Below, piece by piece: positions 37,171 to 47,210 of a stretch of DNA of 64,000 nucleotides. Source of the DNA: Ancylothrix sp. D3o (GTDB lineage Bacteria; Cyanobacteriota; Cyanobacteriia; Cyanobacteriales; Oscillatoriaceae); NCBI RefSeq assembly GCF_025370775.1, contig NZ_JAMXEX010000013.1, forward strand, positions 1 to 64,000, given 5' to 3'. Positions within the stretch are counted from its first letter, which is position 1, and each line of letters opens with the position of its first letter. The notes under the pieces were generated by a model that was given only the letters and a program-made list of their open reading frames with translations, had not been told where the DNA came from and searched no databases. The translations under genes were made by a program, and so were the position numbers.

Positions 37171-38847
37171 ATGGCCCAATCACCCGACCAGCAAAACTAT
37201 TATTTTCTCAGTGAAGCCGTCCGTACTGGCATTCACAAACCCATCTTGGCTGCACTCTACAAAGCACACAACCAACCGGCCCTCAAAGACGGACAAACCG
37301 GCCTGGGCATCTCACCGGCCAACCGAATCCGCCTAGAGCAGCTTAACACCCTAAGCGAACAAATCCAATATGCAGCCAATACCCTCCGCAGCCTCAGCGA
37401 AAATCTTTTGCAAAATGGATGGACAGCCTCAGATTTATGGCTGGCAGAAAAAGGACATTATAGTGATAAATTTCTCAAAGCTGTAGCCGGTGGTTACGCA
37501 CCCGAACCTACAGACATCCATGCTGCTCGCCTGGAAAGCTGCGACGAAAAAAGCTTAATTCAAGCTTATTTGGAAGACCATAAAAAAGACTGCGAAATCG
37601 AAAATTACCCGGACTCGCTCGCCTATCTTGATGCGGCATTGCTAACATGGGTAGATAGCATTTCCATGTATTACACCGGCATCCCCAACCAGCGAAACGC
37701 TTTAATAGAAGCTGTGCGGATTTGGAGTAGGCTAGATACTCGTGCAGAAGCCGTTACAAAGCTTCCAGAAGTAATAGCAGCATTTAACTTGCCTAACCAA
37801 AAAATAGAAGAGGCAACCGGAGATGAATCACACCTCGACCGGCCTTTGCTGCATTTTGCCAGTAAACTCAGAAATAACTTCATCGCCTATCCCCACCAGC
37901 GCGAAGCCTTATTGCGAGCCGTACAACTGTGGCGGCAATTAAATTCGCGTAACTCAGCGATTGTCTCACTTAAAACAAACACCTCTGCCGAAGCAGATTT
38001 GACAACATTAGACCCGGCTTTAATTGCATTTGTGGGGCGAATTCGGCAGTTTTATTCAGGACAAACCCACCACCGCAACGCCATCACCGAAGCCGTAAGA
38101 ATTTGGCGAAAACTTGACTCGCGCAAAGCTGCTTTATTAAGTTTAGGAATTAATGCAGAAATTCTGGAAAGCGGAAAATCAGAACGCACAGTTTTAGTTG
38201 CCGCAGCGGCACAGCTTGACCGAGAATTACTTGATTTTGTGCGGCGAATTGGCATTGCTTACAACGAGGAAGATCACCAACGAGAAGCCTTGATCAGCTT
38301 AGTAAAAATGTGGCGACAACTTCCGGGTAAAGAGCAAGCAATTTCATCGTTATATGAAGACCTCAAACAAATGAACGTGGCGCGGCGTGGCGTAGGAGAA
38401 GCGCCGCCGGTACCTGTGGTGATTTTGCCGAAACGGTCTGAACGCTGGACACCGGAAACGTTGCAAATGCACGCGCCGATCATTGCCGATGGCTCCTTTA
38501 CTTGGGCAGATGCTACAGGGGGAGGGACTCAAATGCCGGTTGATCAAGGCACTGTTGAGGCGATTATGCGTATTGCCAAACAAGCACAATTTGCAAGAGA
38601 TCGTATTGGTCGGAATTTTCAGATTATAAATTGGTATTGCTCGGATGAAAAAATAGCTGCCGGTGGGGAAAACTATAATCGACACCGGCTCGGAGATGCC
38701 ATTCAATTTTATTGCGATGGACTCACCGGCAACCAAATTTACTGGTTTTTAGAGCCCTGGTGGTCGGGTGGGTTGGGCCGGTATGGCAACTACCCCTATC
38801 TTGTTTACATTGATGCCCGCAACTATCGAGCGCGATGGTTACATTAA
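37171..38847 (+). CDS. Helical-repeat protein with degenerate M15A peptidase C-terminus
   Basis: In this 558-residue protein, residues about 150-400 hold four repeats of a ~45-residue helical unit (LDxxLLxFxxxIRxxYxxxxHQRxALxxAVxIWRxLxSRxxAxxSL). The last ~110 residues are a peptidase M15A-type fold (FQIINWYCSDEKIAAGGENY; NRHRLGDAIQF; GGLGRYGNYPYLVYIDARNY), the family of D,D-carboxypeptidases acting on peptidoglycan. Of the three zinc ligands, His505 is kept. The usual Asp of HLxGxAxD is Gln512, and the usual His of VHID is Tyr546. It is therefore probably not catalytic and may bind wall peptides. No signal peptide is evident. The next gene is 98 bp downstream on the same strand. Confidence 0.8.
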   Translation: MAQSPDQQNYYFLSEAVRTGIHKPILAALYKAHNQPALKDGQTGLGISPANRIRLEQLNTLSEQIQYAANTLRSLSENLLQNGWTASDLWLAEKGHYSDKFLKAVAGGYAPEPTDIHAARLESCDEKSLIQAYLEDHKKDCEIENYPDSLAYLDAALLTWVDSISMYYTGIPNQRNALIEAVRIWSRLDTRAEAVTKLPEVIAAFNLPNQKIEEATGDESHLDRPLLHFASKLRNNFIAYPHQREALLRAVQLWRQLNSRNSAIVSLKTNTSAEADLTTLDPALIAFVGRIRQFYSGQTHHRNAITEAVRIWRKLDSRKAALLSLGINAEILESGKSERTVLVAAAAQLDRELLDFVRRIGIAYNEEDHQREALISLVKMWRQLPGKEQAISSLYEDLKQMNVARRGVGEAPPVPVVILPKRSERWTPETLQMHAPIIADGSFTWADATGGGTQMPVDQGTVEAIMRIAKQAQFARDRIGRNFQIINWYCSDEKIAAGGENYNRHRLGDAIQFYCDGLTGNQIYWFLEPWWSGGLGRYGNYPYLVYIDARNYRARWLH

Positions 38848-38945
38848 AATAGGAAATTAAACCCCACCCACAACCCCCTCGCCTGAGAGTTTTTCTTTTG
38901 GCTTCAAATTTAGAAAAAAACCATCAATTTTAGCGGTGATTGCCT

Positions 38946-39854
38946 ATGTCTGCCCCCATTATTCTCGTTGACCCCCTATTAGCAAAAGCCCCTCCAAAAC
39001 CTCCTGCCAAACCACAAAGCACTCAAGATGGATCTGTGCTTTGGATGGGAGCGTCTGGCGTTTTACTTTTAGCTGTGATTGGTTTAGCAGTTTTTAGCCA
39101 AGTTAAAATCAGCCAAATGGCGAAAAAACTCCGCATGGAAGATTTCAAAAACCGCGAACTTCAAAAGAAATATAAGCTGGCGGTTGGCACTATTACCAAA
39201 ATGGAAAAAAACCCAGATTTGGTACACTCACGCGAGTTTAACCTTGATTATCTGAGAATGCGGATGGCTGAGGAAACTTTCCACTTTTCGATAGTTAATC
39301 AAATTCGCGTTAAAGTGAAAGATAAAATTTCTTTGGCTTTGCGACCTACTCAAGAAACTCGCGGGGTGGCGCGTCAAGTTGATGAGATTTTTGATGTGGA
39401 ATACGAAACCGGCGAGGGTGCGGAACTGAAAAAAAGGGTACTGTTTCGCATTCAAATTAGGTTAACTAAAATTCCCACTCAACCAACTTCTGTTACTATC
39501 GGTCAAATTATTGATTGCATTGAAACTTATTTGAGCACTACTGAGGATAATGATACTTGGCAACCGACAATTCAAGGCCGGGTGGCTTATATTCATTGGG
39601 ATCAAAAAGCTAAACCTACGCCGCTTTTGGTTTTAGAGCAATCAAATGAAGGTGTTAATGTGACTTTTGCAACGAAGCGTCGCGGTGGGCCGGCTTCTAC
39701 TCAAGAACAAATGGCTGAAACTAAACCCCAAACTTCTCTGACTGCTGGCCGACGCACTTCTTTAACGGGTGGAAAAACTGAAAAAACGGCTGGAAAACCG
39801 GGCAAAACTAACGATAAAACAAGCGGTCGTTCTACTAAAACCGGCAAGCGTTAA
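38946..39854 (+). CDS. Single-pass membrane protein of unknown function
   Basis: A Pro-rich N-terminus is followed by one membrane helix (VLWMGASGVLLLAVIGLAVF) and a coiled-coil-like segment (MAKKLRMEDFKNRELQKKYK). A globular domain of ~150 residues follows (EFNLDYLRMRMAEETFHFSI; VKVKDKISLALRPTQETRG; IFDVEYETG), and then a basic, low-complexity Lys/Thr/Gly tail. I do not recognise the family, though the core looks conserved in cyanobacteria. I prefer ATG 38946 over the in-frame TTG at 38940. It follows the M15-like repeat gene by 98 bp on the same strand and may be co-transcribed with it. Confidence 0.7.
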   Translation: MSAPIILVDPLLAKAPPKPPAKPQSTQDGSVLWMGASGVLLLAVIGLAVFSQVKISQMAKKLRMEDFKNRELQKKYKLAVGTITKMEKNPDLVHSREFNLDYLRMRMAEETFHFSIVNQIRVKVKDKISLALRPTQETRGVARQVDEIFDVEYETGEGAELKKRVLFRIQIRLTKIPTQPTSVTIGQIIDCIETYLSTTEDNDTWQPTIQGRVAYIHWDQKAKPTPLLVLEQSNEGVNVTFATKRRGGPASTQEQMAETKPQTSLTAGRRTSLTGGKTEKTAGKPGKTNDKTSGRSTKTGKR

Positions 39855-39886
39855 AGAGGTGTTTATGGAAGTACAAATGCAGTGGT

Positions 39887-40618
39887 TTAATGGGATGCAG
39901 TGGCTATAATTGCATCATCTTTTGTTAAACATCCGTCTTCCATGTGTACGATGCGGTCGGCTACGTCTAAAATGCGGTTATCGTGAGTGACAAGTAAGAT
40001 GGTGCATCCTTGTTCTTTTGCTAGTTTTTGCATGATTTCTACGACGTCTCGCCCTGATTTACTATCGAGTGCGGCGGTTGGTTCATCTGCTAAAACTAAT
40101 TTGGGGTGACTGACTAAGGCTCGTGCAATGGCTACTCTTTGTTTTTGTCCGCCTGATAAATTTTCAGGATAATAGTTGATGCGTTCTCCTAAGCCGACGG
40201 CTTCTAACATTTGTGTGGCTCTAATATTGACTTCTTGGGGTAAAATTTCTGGGTGCAAGTCTAGGGACATTTGGACGTTTTGTTTTGCTGTTAAACATTT
40301 TAGTAGGTTATGTGCTTGGAAAATGTAGCCGGTGTTTCTTCTGACTTCTACTAATTTATTTTTACCGGCTCCACACAGTTCTATTCCCATTATTTTTATG
40401 CTTCCTTCTTGCGCGGATCTTAAGCCTCCTAGCAAGGTGAGTAAGGTGGTTTTTCCTGATCCAGAGGGGCCGGTCATTATGACGATTTCTCCGGGGTAAA
40501 CTTCTAGGTTGATGTTGTATAAAACTTGTTTTCGTAGTTGGCCGGTGCCGAAATAATGGTTTAGGTTTTGGATGTTAATCACCGGCTCATTCCAACGGTC
40601 TAACTGTTCATTGTTCAT
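39887..40618 (-). CDS. devA: DevA-type ABC transporter ATP-binding protein
   Basis: This 243-residue ATPase has Walker A GPSGSGKTTL, signature LSGGQKQRVAIARAL, Walker B LVLADEPTAAL and the H-loop VTHDNRI. It is the last gene of a devB-devC-devA operon. In Anabaena the DevBCA complex, with TolC, exports heterocyst glycolipids, but many non-heterocystous cyanobacteria carry paralogues with other lipid-like cargo. It is cytosolic, attached to DevC. The gap to devC is 61 bp. Confidence 0.92.
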   Translation of the reverse strand: MNNEQLDRWNEPVINIQNLNHYFGTGQLRKQVLYNINLEVYPGEIVIMTGPSGSGKTTLLTLLGGLRSAQEGSIKIMGIELCGAGKNKLVEVRRNTGYIFQAHNLLKCLTAKQNVQMSLDLHPEILPQEVNIRATQMLEAVGLGERINYYPENLSGGQKQRVAIARALVSHPKLVLADEPTAALDSKSGRDVVEIMQKLAKEQGCTILLVTHDNRILDVADRIVHMEDGCLTKDDAIIATASH

Positions 40619-40679
40619 GGTTTCTCCCGGCGTAGCGCTAAGTTTTTTTAAAAAAGATAAGAGTTTAAAAAATAAGAAT

Positions 40680-41837
40680 TTAAAAAATATCTGCGGGATC
40701 TGCGGCGCTTAGTTTTCTTAAAGCTATGGCACCGGAAATTACACACATGATAATGCTTAATGTCATTACAGTTGTTGCGCGAGCAAAGGTCATTACCATC
40801 GGTAAGCTGGTGGCGTTTCTGGTTAAATTATACAAGCCCATTGATAAAACTACCCCCGGCATATACCCTAAAATTGCTAAGATAATTGCTTCTTGTAAAA
40901 CAACTCCAAAAAAATAGATATCTCGATATCCCATTGCTTTAAGTGTGGCATATTCTGCCAGGTGATCGGCGACATCGGTGTACAATACTTGATACACAAT
41001 GACAATCCCAACAATAAAACCCATTGCTGTACCAAGGGTAAATACAAAACCAATGGCTGTACTGTTTTGCCAATAAGATTTTTCAAAGTTAATAAATTCT
41101 TCTTTGGAAAAGACTTTAATATCTTGAGGCAATTTTGCCCGCATTTCTTGGACAATTTCTTTTACTTGTTCTTCGTTGTATCCTGGTTTAAGTTTGACTA
41201 CGCCGACATCAATTAAGCCTTTTTTTCTTCTGGTAAAAATCCGCAAAAAATTCAATTCGCTGGTAACAAGATTGCCGTCAGCGCCAAAAGATGCTCCTAA
41301 ATTAAATAATCCTTTGACCGTTATGCGGCGGCTTCCGACTTCTGTTTGAATGTTTTGGCCGGCTTTAAACATTTCAGGAACCGGCCCAAATTCTTTGCGT
41401 GAAGCTTCATCAAATAACACCACATCAGCCAGTTTAATTTTATCTATATTTTGGGTGACTCCGGGTAAATCAAATATCGGCGCAAGCGGATCAAACCCAA
41501 TCACTAAAATGCTTCGAGTTGCCCGGTTAGTGGGGTTTTTCCACAACGTTAAATCTAAATAAAGGGGGCTTATTGATTGAACTTGGGGAAAGCTTAAAGC
41601 TTGAAATAATCGCCTTTCTGGAAAACTTTTCATGGCGATTAAAGCGGTTGATTGCGGACTAATTAAAAATACATCGCCATCAATTTGTTTATGCAAACGA
41701 ATCGAACTGTCAAACAAAGCATCCCGAAATCCAAGCTGCATAAACATCAATAAATCAGCAAACCCAATGCCGGCAAGTGCTACCAGCAAGCGCATTTTTT
41801 CGCGGGAAAGTTGTAACCAAGCTAAGGGTATTTTCAT
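40680..41837 (-). CDS. devC: DevC-type ABC transporter permease
   Basis: This 385-residue FtsX/MacB-like permease has an N-terminal membrane helix (VALAGIGFADLLMFMQLGFR), a periplasmic domain of ~200 residues (FPQVQSISPLYLDLTLWKNP...; SRKEFGPVPEMFKAGQNIQT), and three C-terminal helices (AIGFVFTLGTAMGFIVGIVI; VVLQEAIILAILGYMPGVVL; TTVMTLSIIMCVISGAIAL). This is the standard DevC layout. It starts 13 bp after devB and precedes devA. It works with DevB as adaptor and an outer-membrane TolC that is not in this window. Confidence 0.92.
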   Translation of the reverse strand: MKIPLAWLQLSREKMRLLVALAGIGFADLLMFMQLGFRDALFDSSIRLHKQIDGDVFLISPQSTALIAMKSFPERRLFQALSFPQVQSISPLYLDLTLWKNPTNRATRSILVIGFDPLAPIFDLPGVTQNIDKIKLADVVLFDEASRKEFGPVPEMFKAGQNIQTEVGSRRITVKGLFNLGASFGADGNLVTSELNFLRIFTRRKKGLIDVGVVKLKPGYNEEQVKEIVQEMRAKLPQDIKVFSKEEFINFEKSYWQNSTAIGFVFTLGTAMGFIVGIVIVYQVLYTDVADHLAEYATLKAMGYRDIYFFGVVLQEAIILAILGYMPGVVLSMGLYNLTRNATSLPMVMTFARATTVMTLSIIMCVISGAIALRKLSAADPADIF

Positions 41838-41850
41838 AAATTATGTCATT

Positions 41851-43368
41851 TTAAATTGTAATTTTGACTTCGACTTGCATATTAGTTAAACCGGCCACTT
41901 TTTGACTTGATTCGGCGTCTAAGCGAATTTTAACTTCTACTACCCTAGCATCAACATCAGCAGCGGGGTCAGTATCTAAGACATCTTTTTTGCCAATTTT
42001 TAAGCCAACTTCCTCAACAGTTCCTTGCAATTCTTGTTTGATTGCTCCGCTGGAAATAGTGGCTCGTTGACCGAGTTTCACTTTACTGATATCGCTTTCA
42101 TAAATCTCTGCAACAACAAACATTTGATTTGTGTTTCCAATTTCCGCAATGCCATCATTGCCGATAACTTCTCCGGGCCGACTGTGAATTTTTAAAACTT
42201 GTCCGTTAATGGGAGATTTAATATAAGATTGGTCTAAATCTGCTTGGGCTTTTTCAACAGTCGCCGCCGCACTATTAACCTCGGCTTGAGCGCTTTCTAT
42301 ATCCACCGGCCTGATTTCGGCAATGCGAGCTAACGTTGCTTTAGCTTCATCTATTTGCCTTTGCAAAGTTGATTCTGTTTTACTCAAATTTGCTTCCGCT
42401 TCTTTGATTTGCTGTTCCAAAGTTTCTACGGTTTGGCGACGAGTAGCCGTTGTTTCGTTAATTTGTTCATTGCCGGTGCTTTCCAGCTTTTGCAGTGTTG
42501 CTTTTTCTTCAATTAATTGCTCTTTACTGATAGCAATAATTTTATTAAGGTTCGCTTGTTCTTCTTTCAGTTGTTGTTGAGTTGTTTCTAAAGTTAAACG
42601 CTTACTATCCAAAAGCGAAATTGAAATCACCCCATCGCGGTAAAGTTGCAAGTTGCGATTATATTCAGATTCAGCATTATTAACTTGCGATTGAATGCGG
42701 TTAATAGTTGCTTCTTGCGCTGCTATTTCTCCTTTTAGCTGTGCTTCTAACCGGCTAATTCTGGCTGCTTGAGATTGGGTATTGCCTTTAACTTCGGCTT
42801 CCAGACGAGCAATTGTTGCTTGGAGAGTATCTTTTTCGCCTTGCAATTGAGCTTTTAACCGGGCAATTGTTGCATTTTGACTTTCTATTTCGCCAATTAA
42901 TTGCGCTTCTAAACGAGCGATAGTAGCTTTTTGAGCATCTATTTCACCTAATTTTGCACCGGCTTGAACTTGTGACAATTTTGCCTGTGCAACTTTCACT
43001 TGTTTTTCTGCTTGTTCAACAGAAGCGGCTCGCTGGGTGCGGCTATCGAGAATTGCAATAATATCACCAATTTTAACAGTAGCGCCTTGTTGCACCAATA
43101 ACTCTTTAATTCTTGTGCCTTCCAGCGAAGAAGGCGCAGAAAGTTTAATTACTTCGCCTAATGGTTCTAGCCGGCCTAACGCTGTTACTGCTAGGGGTGC
43201 TGTTGGAACGGTGGCCGGTGTTTGTTCCGTTTTAGATGCTTTAGTAGCAGAAAGTTGAGAAAAACCCACAATCGCGGCAATAATTGAAGCTATAGTAACA
43301 GCACCAATTAGCCACAAGCCGGTAGGCTTTATCAAAGGTTTATCTTTGATGGGGGATTCTTGAGCCAT
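41851..43368 (-). CDS. devB: DevB-type HlyD-family membrane fusion protein
   Basis: An N-terminal anchor (GLWLIGAVTIASIIAAIVGF) is followed by a lipoyl-like half (LGRLEPLGEVIKLSAPSS; VQQGATVKIGDIIAILDSR). A very long coiled coil (~residues 115-355) contains repeated (I)ARLEAQLxGE units, and the second lipoyl half (SPINGQVLKIHSRPGEVIG) and beta-barrel follow. The protein is the periplasmic adaptor linking DevCA to TolC. At 505 residues the hairpin is longer than in many DevB proteins because of four in-register copies of an ~18-residue IARLEAQL heptad block. Confidence 0.92.
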   Translation of the reverse strand: MAQESPIKDKPLIKPTGLWLIGAVTIASIIAAIVGFSQLSATKASKTEQTPATVPTAPLAVTALGRLEPLGEVIKLSAPSSLEGTRIKELLVQQGATVKIGDIIAILDSRTQRAASVEQAEKQVKVAQAKLSQVQAGAKLGEIDAQKATIARLEAQLIGEIESQNATIARLKAQLQGEKDTLQATIARLEAEVKGNTQSQAARISRLEAQLKGEIAAQEATINRIQSQVNNAESEYNRNLQLYRDGVISISLLDSKRLTLETTQQQLKEEQANLNKIIAISKEQLIEEKATLQKLESTGNEQINETTATRRQTVETLEQQIKEAEANLSKTESTLQRQIDEAKATLARIAEIRPVDIESAQAEVNSAAATVEKAQADLDQSYIKSPINGQVLKIHSRPGEVIGNDGIAEIGNTNQMFVVAEIYESDISKVKLGQRATISSGAIKQELQGTVEEVGLKIGKKDVLDTDPAADVDARVVEVKIRLDAESSQKVAGLTNMQVEVKITI

Positions 43369-43675
43369 AGTATTTTAGATTTTCGATTTTTGTTGAGAAT
43401 TCTTTGGGGATGGCGAGTCAACGGTGAAATATCAATTTTTACTGTGCGGGGGATCGATAAACTTTTCTGCCATTTATTATATCAGAAACCTTGAAAAAAG
43501 TTAGCAAATAAACCTGATATTTAAGGTTTTTTGGTAAAAAAGATAGGAAGGGACACTTTCGCCGGTTTTGAGAAAAGGGGTGAGGCGATGGGAGGGTAGA
43601 ATTTAAAGAGGATATTTAAGGCTATTTGTTGTCAGGTATGACAAATAGTGCCGGTGTATCCCCTGCGTTTAATTG
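43369..43675. other. Intergenic region upstream of devBCA
   Basis: 307 bases between the devB start and the pcyA stop, both on the minus strand. No gene or strong hairpin was seen. The AT-rich part next to devB is expected to hold its promoter. Confidence 0.5.
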
Positions 43676-44413
43676 TTATTCTGGAATATCAAATAAAACG
43701 TTGGTCATGTAATAATTTGCCCACTCAACCCCAAAAGCTTTTTCGAGAACGCGGCGAGTTTTATCATTTTTTTGTTGTTTTGTGCAATAGTTAAGTTGAC
43801 CGGCAATAACCTCTTGATGTTGTTCGCCAGACACAGGAGAAAGAGAAATAGCTTGCTGACAATGAACTCCTAAAAAAGATTCAACCCGGTTAACAAAATG
43901 ACTTTCTTCATCAGAATTAGCGGGGCGAATAAACAGACAAAAAGAAGAAAAAATATCCCCCCAAGCTGGTAACTCACGAACTTGAGAAAAATCAACAGCA
44001 GGAAGAGAGTTTAAAGAATTAACATAGCCGGTGGGTAAAGAACCATCGAAACTAACAGGAGATAAATCAACAATTGCCGCACTAATTTGGCCGCGTCCGC
44101 CTACCAAATCGGTACCAAACATCGGCAAAGCATAATTAGAACGGGGAAACATAACACAGTGGAGAATATCTAAAGTTGTACCAACCCGTGCGAGTTCCAA
44201 ATGAAGTTTACGAAATTGAGGAGTTTGATAACAGCGATTTTCAATGGTTAATTTTTCGCCTTCCAGCCGGCCCTCAACATAACCCAAATCTTCTGGGAGG
44301 GGATAAGGGGAAAGGTCGAGATAACGCTGCCAAACAGCCTCAATGCGGTTGGCTAAATCGCGGATCATCGGATGCTGCTGTTCGCGCAGAGAGGCTGTGG
44401 TGCTATTGGACAT
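43676..44413 (-). CDS. pcyA: Phycocyanobilin:ferredoxin oxidoreductase
   Basis: This bilin reductase of about 245 residues reduces biliverdin IXalpha to phycocyanobilin with four electrons from ferredoxin. The catalytic His and Asp are present with the right spacing in [18 protein letters not shown] (equivalent to His88 and Asp105 of the Synechocystis enzyme), followed by [16 protein letters not shown]. It supplies the chromophore for ApcD and other phycobiliproteins and phytochromes. I place the start at ATG 44413 ([15 protein letters not shown]), which has GGGG 8 bp upstream and matches the usual PcyA N-terminus; in-frame codons at 44419 and 44491 lie further up. Confidence 0.96.
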   Translation of the reverse strand: MSNSTTASLREQQHPMIRDLANRIEAVWQRYLDLSPYPLPEDLGYVEGRLEGEKLTIENRCYQTPQFRKLHLELARVGTTLDILHCVMFPRSNYALPMFGTDLVGGRGQISAAIVDLSPVSFDGSLPTGYVNSLNSLPAVDFSQVRELPAWGDIFSSFCLFIRPANSDEESHFVNRVESFLGVHCQQAISLSPVSGEQHQEVIAGQLNYCTKQQKNDKTRRVLEKAFGVEWANYYMTNVLFDIPE

Positions 44414-44567
44414 GAACATGACCCCATTGCAGGTGTAGACGATCCTTAATCTTACCTGTGATGGGGGGTATTGTTTTGAAGGGGAGGACACAGAGGCATA
44501 CAGAGAGGAAAGACCCCTCTGTGACTCTAATAGCCTAACTCTGCGTCCGGGGAGTCAAGAAAAATCT

Positions 44568-46880
44568 CTACTCTTGAGGTAGGGCACTTTTGAGTGCACC
44601 AGCAGTTTTTTGGCGGTCAAGCTTAAACATCAAGACACCAAGGGGAGGGAGACAGACATCAAGCGAATAGGGCCGGTTGTGACTCCACCATTCATCAGAC
44701 CACTTACCGCCATAGTTGCCCATATTGCTACCGCCATATTTACCAGAATCGGTGTTAAATAGTTCGATATAAAAACCGTGATCCGGCACACCGACGCGAT
44801 AGTGGCTGTGGGGTTGGGGAGTGAAATTGCAGACAGTAACGATGTATTCATCAGAGCCTTTAGCGCGGCGGATGAAAGAGACAACACTGTGCCGGTTATC
44901 GCTACAATCGATCCACTCAAAACCAGGTTGGTCAAAGTCTTGGGTATAGAGGGCCGGTTCTGAGCGATAGAGGCCGTTGAGTTCGCTCATAAACAGTTTG
45001 AGCGACTGGTGAGCCGGGTGTTGCAAGAGGTGCCATTCAAGGTCTGACCAAACATTCCACTCGCTCCATTGGCCAAACTCCATACTCATAAAGAGGGTTT
45101 TCTTGCCTGGGTGAGCGTACATATAGCTCAGCAAAGCGCGGACGTTGGCGAATTTTTGCCATTCATCACCAGGCATTTTGCCAATGAGGGGGCTTTTGCC
45201 GTGTACGACTTCATCGTGGGAGAGGGCCAGCATGAAGTTTTCGCTGTGGTTGTACCACATACTAAAGGTGATGTTGGTTTGGTGGAACTGGCGGAACCAG
45301 GGGTCGAGGTGGAAGTAGTCGAGCATATCGTGCATCCAGCCCATGTTCCATTTGAGGTTGAAACCAAGACCACCGACGTAGGTGGGCCAGGAAACCATTG
45401 GCCAGGAAGTTGATTCTTCGGCGATGCAGAGGATGCCGGGGAAGTAGCTAAAGAGGAGGTGGTTAACTTGGCGGAGGAAGTCGGCGCCTTCGATGTATTC
45501 GCAGCCGCCGTAGTCGTTGGCGATCCATTCGCCGTCGGGCCGGCAATAATTGCGGTAAATGATGGCGGCGACGGCATCAACGCGGAAGCCGTCGATGTGG
45601 TATTTGTCGAACCAGAATAGGGCGTTGGCTACGAGGAAGTTGCGGACTTCGTTGCGTCCGTAGTTGAAGACGAGGGTTCCCCAGCCTTTGTGTTCGCCAA
45701 TGCGGGGGTCTGCGTGTTCGTAGAGGTGGGTGCCGTCAAAGAAGGCGAGGCCGTGTCCGTCTTTGGGGAAGTGGCCGGGTACCCAGTCTACGATGACGCC
45801 GATGCCGTTGAGGTGGCATTGATCGACGAAGTACATGAAGTCTTCGGGGGTGCCGAAGCGGGAGGTGGGAGCGTAGAAGCCGGTGACTTGGTAGCCCCAG
45901 GAACCGTCGAAGGGGTGTTCGGCTACCGGCAGCATTTCGATGTGGGTAAAGCCGAGTTCTTTGACGTAGGGGATGAGTTTGGCTGCGAGTTCTCGGTAGG
46001 TGAGAAAGCGGGCGCCGGGGCGGAGTTCGGAGGTGATGACGACGGGTTCTTCTTTGCCGTCTGGGCCTAGTTTTGAGGGTTCGGCGGAGCTTGCGTGCAG
46101 CCAGGAGCCTAGATGGCATTCGTAGACGGCGATGGGTTGTTTGAGGGGGTCTGTGTGCCGCCTGGTTTCCATCCAGTTGTCGTCGTTCCAGGTGTAGGTG
46201 TCGAGTTGGGTGACGATGCTGGCGGTTTTGGGCCGGACTTCTTGCTGGAAGCCGTAGGGGTCGCTTTTTTCGTAGATGTGGCCGTCCCAGTTTTTGATTT
46301 CGTATTTGTAGTGTTCACCGGCTCCAATGTCGGGGATGAAGAGTTCCCAGATGGCGTTGTAGCGTTTTGCCATTTGGTGTTTGCGTCCGTCCCAGTGGTT
46401 GAAGTCGCCGAGGAGTGAGACGTTGCGGGCGTTGGGTGCCCATACGGCGAAGTAAACTCCTTTTACGCCGTTGACTTCGGTGAGGTGGGCTCCGAGTTTT
46501 TCGTAGATGCGGTGGTGGTTGCCTTCGGTGAAGAGGTGGTAGTCAAATTCTGTGAGTTTGGCATCGCGGAAGGCGTAGGGGTCGTATATGACGCGCTCGT
46601 GTTCTCCTTCTTTGATGCGTAGTTGGTAGTTGGCGAGTTCGGGGGTTTCGATGATGCACTCAAAGAAGTGGGGATCTTGTACGGACTGCATCGGGTATTC
46701 TTTTCGCTCTTGGGGCAGTAAGACCCAGGCGGCTTGGGCGTTGGGTAGGTAGGCTCTCACGGCCCACCGGCTGCTTTTGCCATTCTGCTCAAGAAGATGG
46801 GGGCCAAGTACCTCGAAGGGGTCGTGGTGTTGGTTCCATACGATGCGGTTGATTTGATCCGGAGCGATGGTCATTGACAT
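44568..46880 (-). CDS. glgB: 1,4-alpha-glucan branching enzyme
   Basis: This 770-residue GH13_9 enzyme has an N-terminal extension and a CBM48 domain ([40 protein letters not shown], then HWDGRKHQM). The catalytic barrel shows [10 protein letters not shown], the nucleophile Asp in [10 protein letters not shown], the acid Glu in [11 protein letters not shown] and [13 protein letters not shown]. It introduces alpha-1,6 branches into glycogen. It lies downstream of treY and treZ on the same strand, but a terminator-like hairpin and a large palindrome intervene, so it probably has its own promoter. Long open frames on the opposite strand here are shadows of codon bias. Confidence 0.96.
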   Translation of the reverse strand: MSMTIAPDQINRIVWNQHHDPFEVLGPHLLEQNGKSSRWAVRAYLPNAQAAWVLLPQERKEYPMQSVQDPHFFECIIETPELANYQLRIKEGEHERVIYDPYAFRDAKLTEFDYHLFTEGNHHRIYEKLGAHLTEVNGVKGVYFAVWAPNARNVSLLGDFNHWDGRKHQMAKRYNAIWELFIPDIGAGEHYKYEIKNWDGHIYEKSDPYGFQQEVRPKTASIVTQLDTYTWNDDNWMETRRHTDPLKQPIAVYECHLGSWLHASSAEPSKLGPDGKEEPVVITSELRPGARFLTYRELAAKLIPYVKELGFTHIEMLPVAEHPFDGSWGYQVTGFYAPTSRFGTPEDFMYFVDQCHLNGIGVIVDWVPGHFPKDGHGLAFFDGTHLYEHADPRIGEHKGWGTLVFNYGRNEVRNFLVANALFWFDKYHIDGFRVDAVAAIIYRNYCRPDGEWIANDYGGCEYIEGADFLRQVNHLLFSYFPGILCIAEESTSWPMVSWPTYVGGLGFNLKWNMGWMHDMLDYFHLDPWFRQFHQTNITFSMWYNHSENFMLALSHDEVVHGKSPLIGKMPGDEWQKFANVRALLSYMYAHPGKKTLFMSMEFGQWSEWNVWSDLEWHLLQHPAHQSLKLFMSELNGLYRSEPALYTQDFDQPGFEWIDCSDNRHSVVSFIRRAKGSDEYIVTVCNFTPQPHSHYRVGVPDHGFYIELFNTDSGKYGGSNMGNYGGKWSDEWWSHNRPYSLDVCLPPLGVLMFKLDRQKTAGALKSALPQE

Positions 46881-47081
46881 ATTTTACCTAATATGCTATA
46901 CGGTTTGGTCTGGGAACGGGTGGAGTTTGTTCTGCCGTTCACTTTACCAGTGAGGGGGTGAGTTCTTGTAGCGGTTGTTACCGAGCAGGCCGGTGTCAAT
47001 GGCTACTTTTTAAATTTAAACAAGTTTAACGATTTGTTATAAACCTTAACAAGATACTATCAAACTCTCTTATTTTTGAGA

Positions 47082-47111
47082 AAAAAAATTTACCCCTCTG
47101 GGCGGAGGGGT
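47082..47111 (-). terminator. Terminator downstream of treY
   Basis: CCCCTC (47094-47099) pairs with GAGGGG (47106-47111); on the minus strand it is followed by TAAATTTTTTTT. On the plus strand it is followed by TTTTT, so it could work both ways. It sits 100 bp past the treY stop, between that gene and glgB. Confidence 0.7.
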
Positions 47112-47136
47112 TTTTGGGGGGGCGTGGGGGCACAAG

Positions 47137-47208
47137 CCGTAGGTTGGGTTGAGTGAGCGAAACCCAACATTCCCGCGTTGGGTTTCGCTCACTCAACCCA
47201 ACCTACGG
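47137..47208. repeat. Perfect 32-bp palindrome (GTAGGTTGGGTT repeat family)
   Basis: CCGTAGGTTGGGTTGAGTGA through CCCAAC (47137-47168) is repeated inverted without a mismatch at 47177-47208 around an 8-bp loop. Its edge is 2 bp from the treY stop codon. Palindromes with this GTAGGTTGGGTT...AACCCAACATT core are dispersed in many cyanobacterial genomes and behave like MITE-type elements. As RNA the hairpin would protect or terminate the treY transcript. Confidence 0.9.
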
Positions 47209-47210
47209 TT

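Noticed and set aside
36956-37336. 126-codon frame before the M15-like gene
   Set aside because: It overlaps the well-supported next gene in another phase and its second half is a shadow of that gene.
39887-43368. Heterocyst formation inferred from devBCA
   Set aside because: devBCA paralogues are common in non-heterocystous cyanobacteria and no heterocyst genes are nearby.
45690-46418. Long plus-strand frames opposite glgB
   Set aside because: They mirror the biased codon use of glgB; low-complexity Val/Gly/Asp content and no domain.
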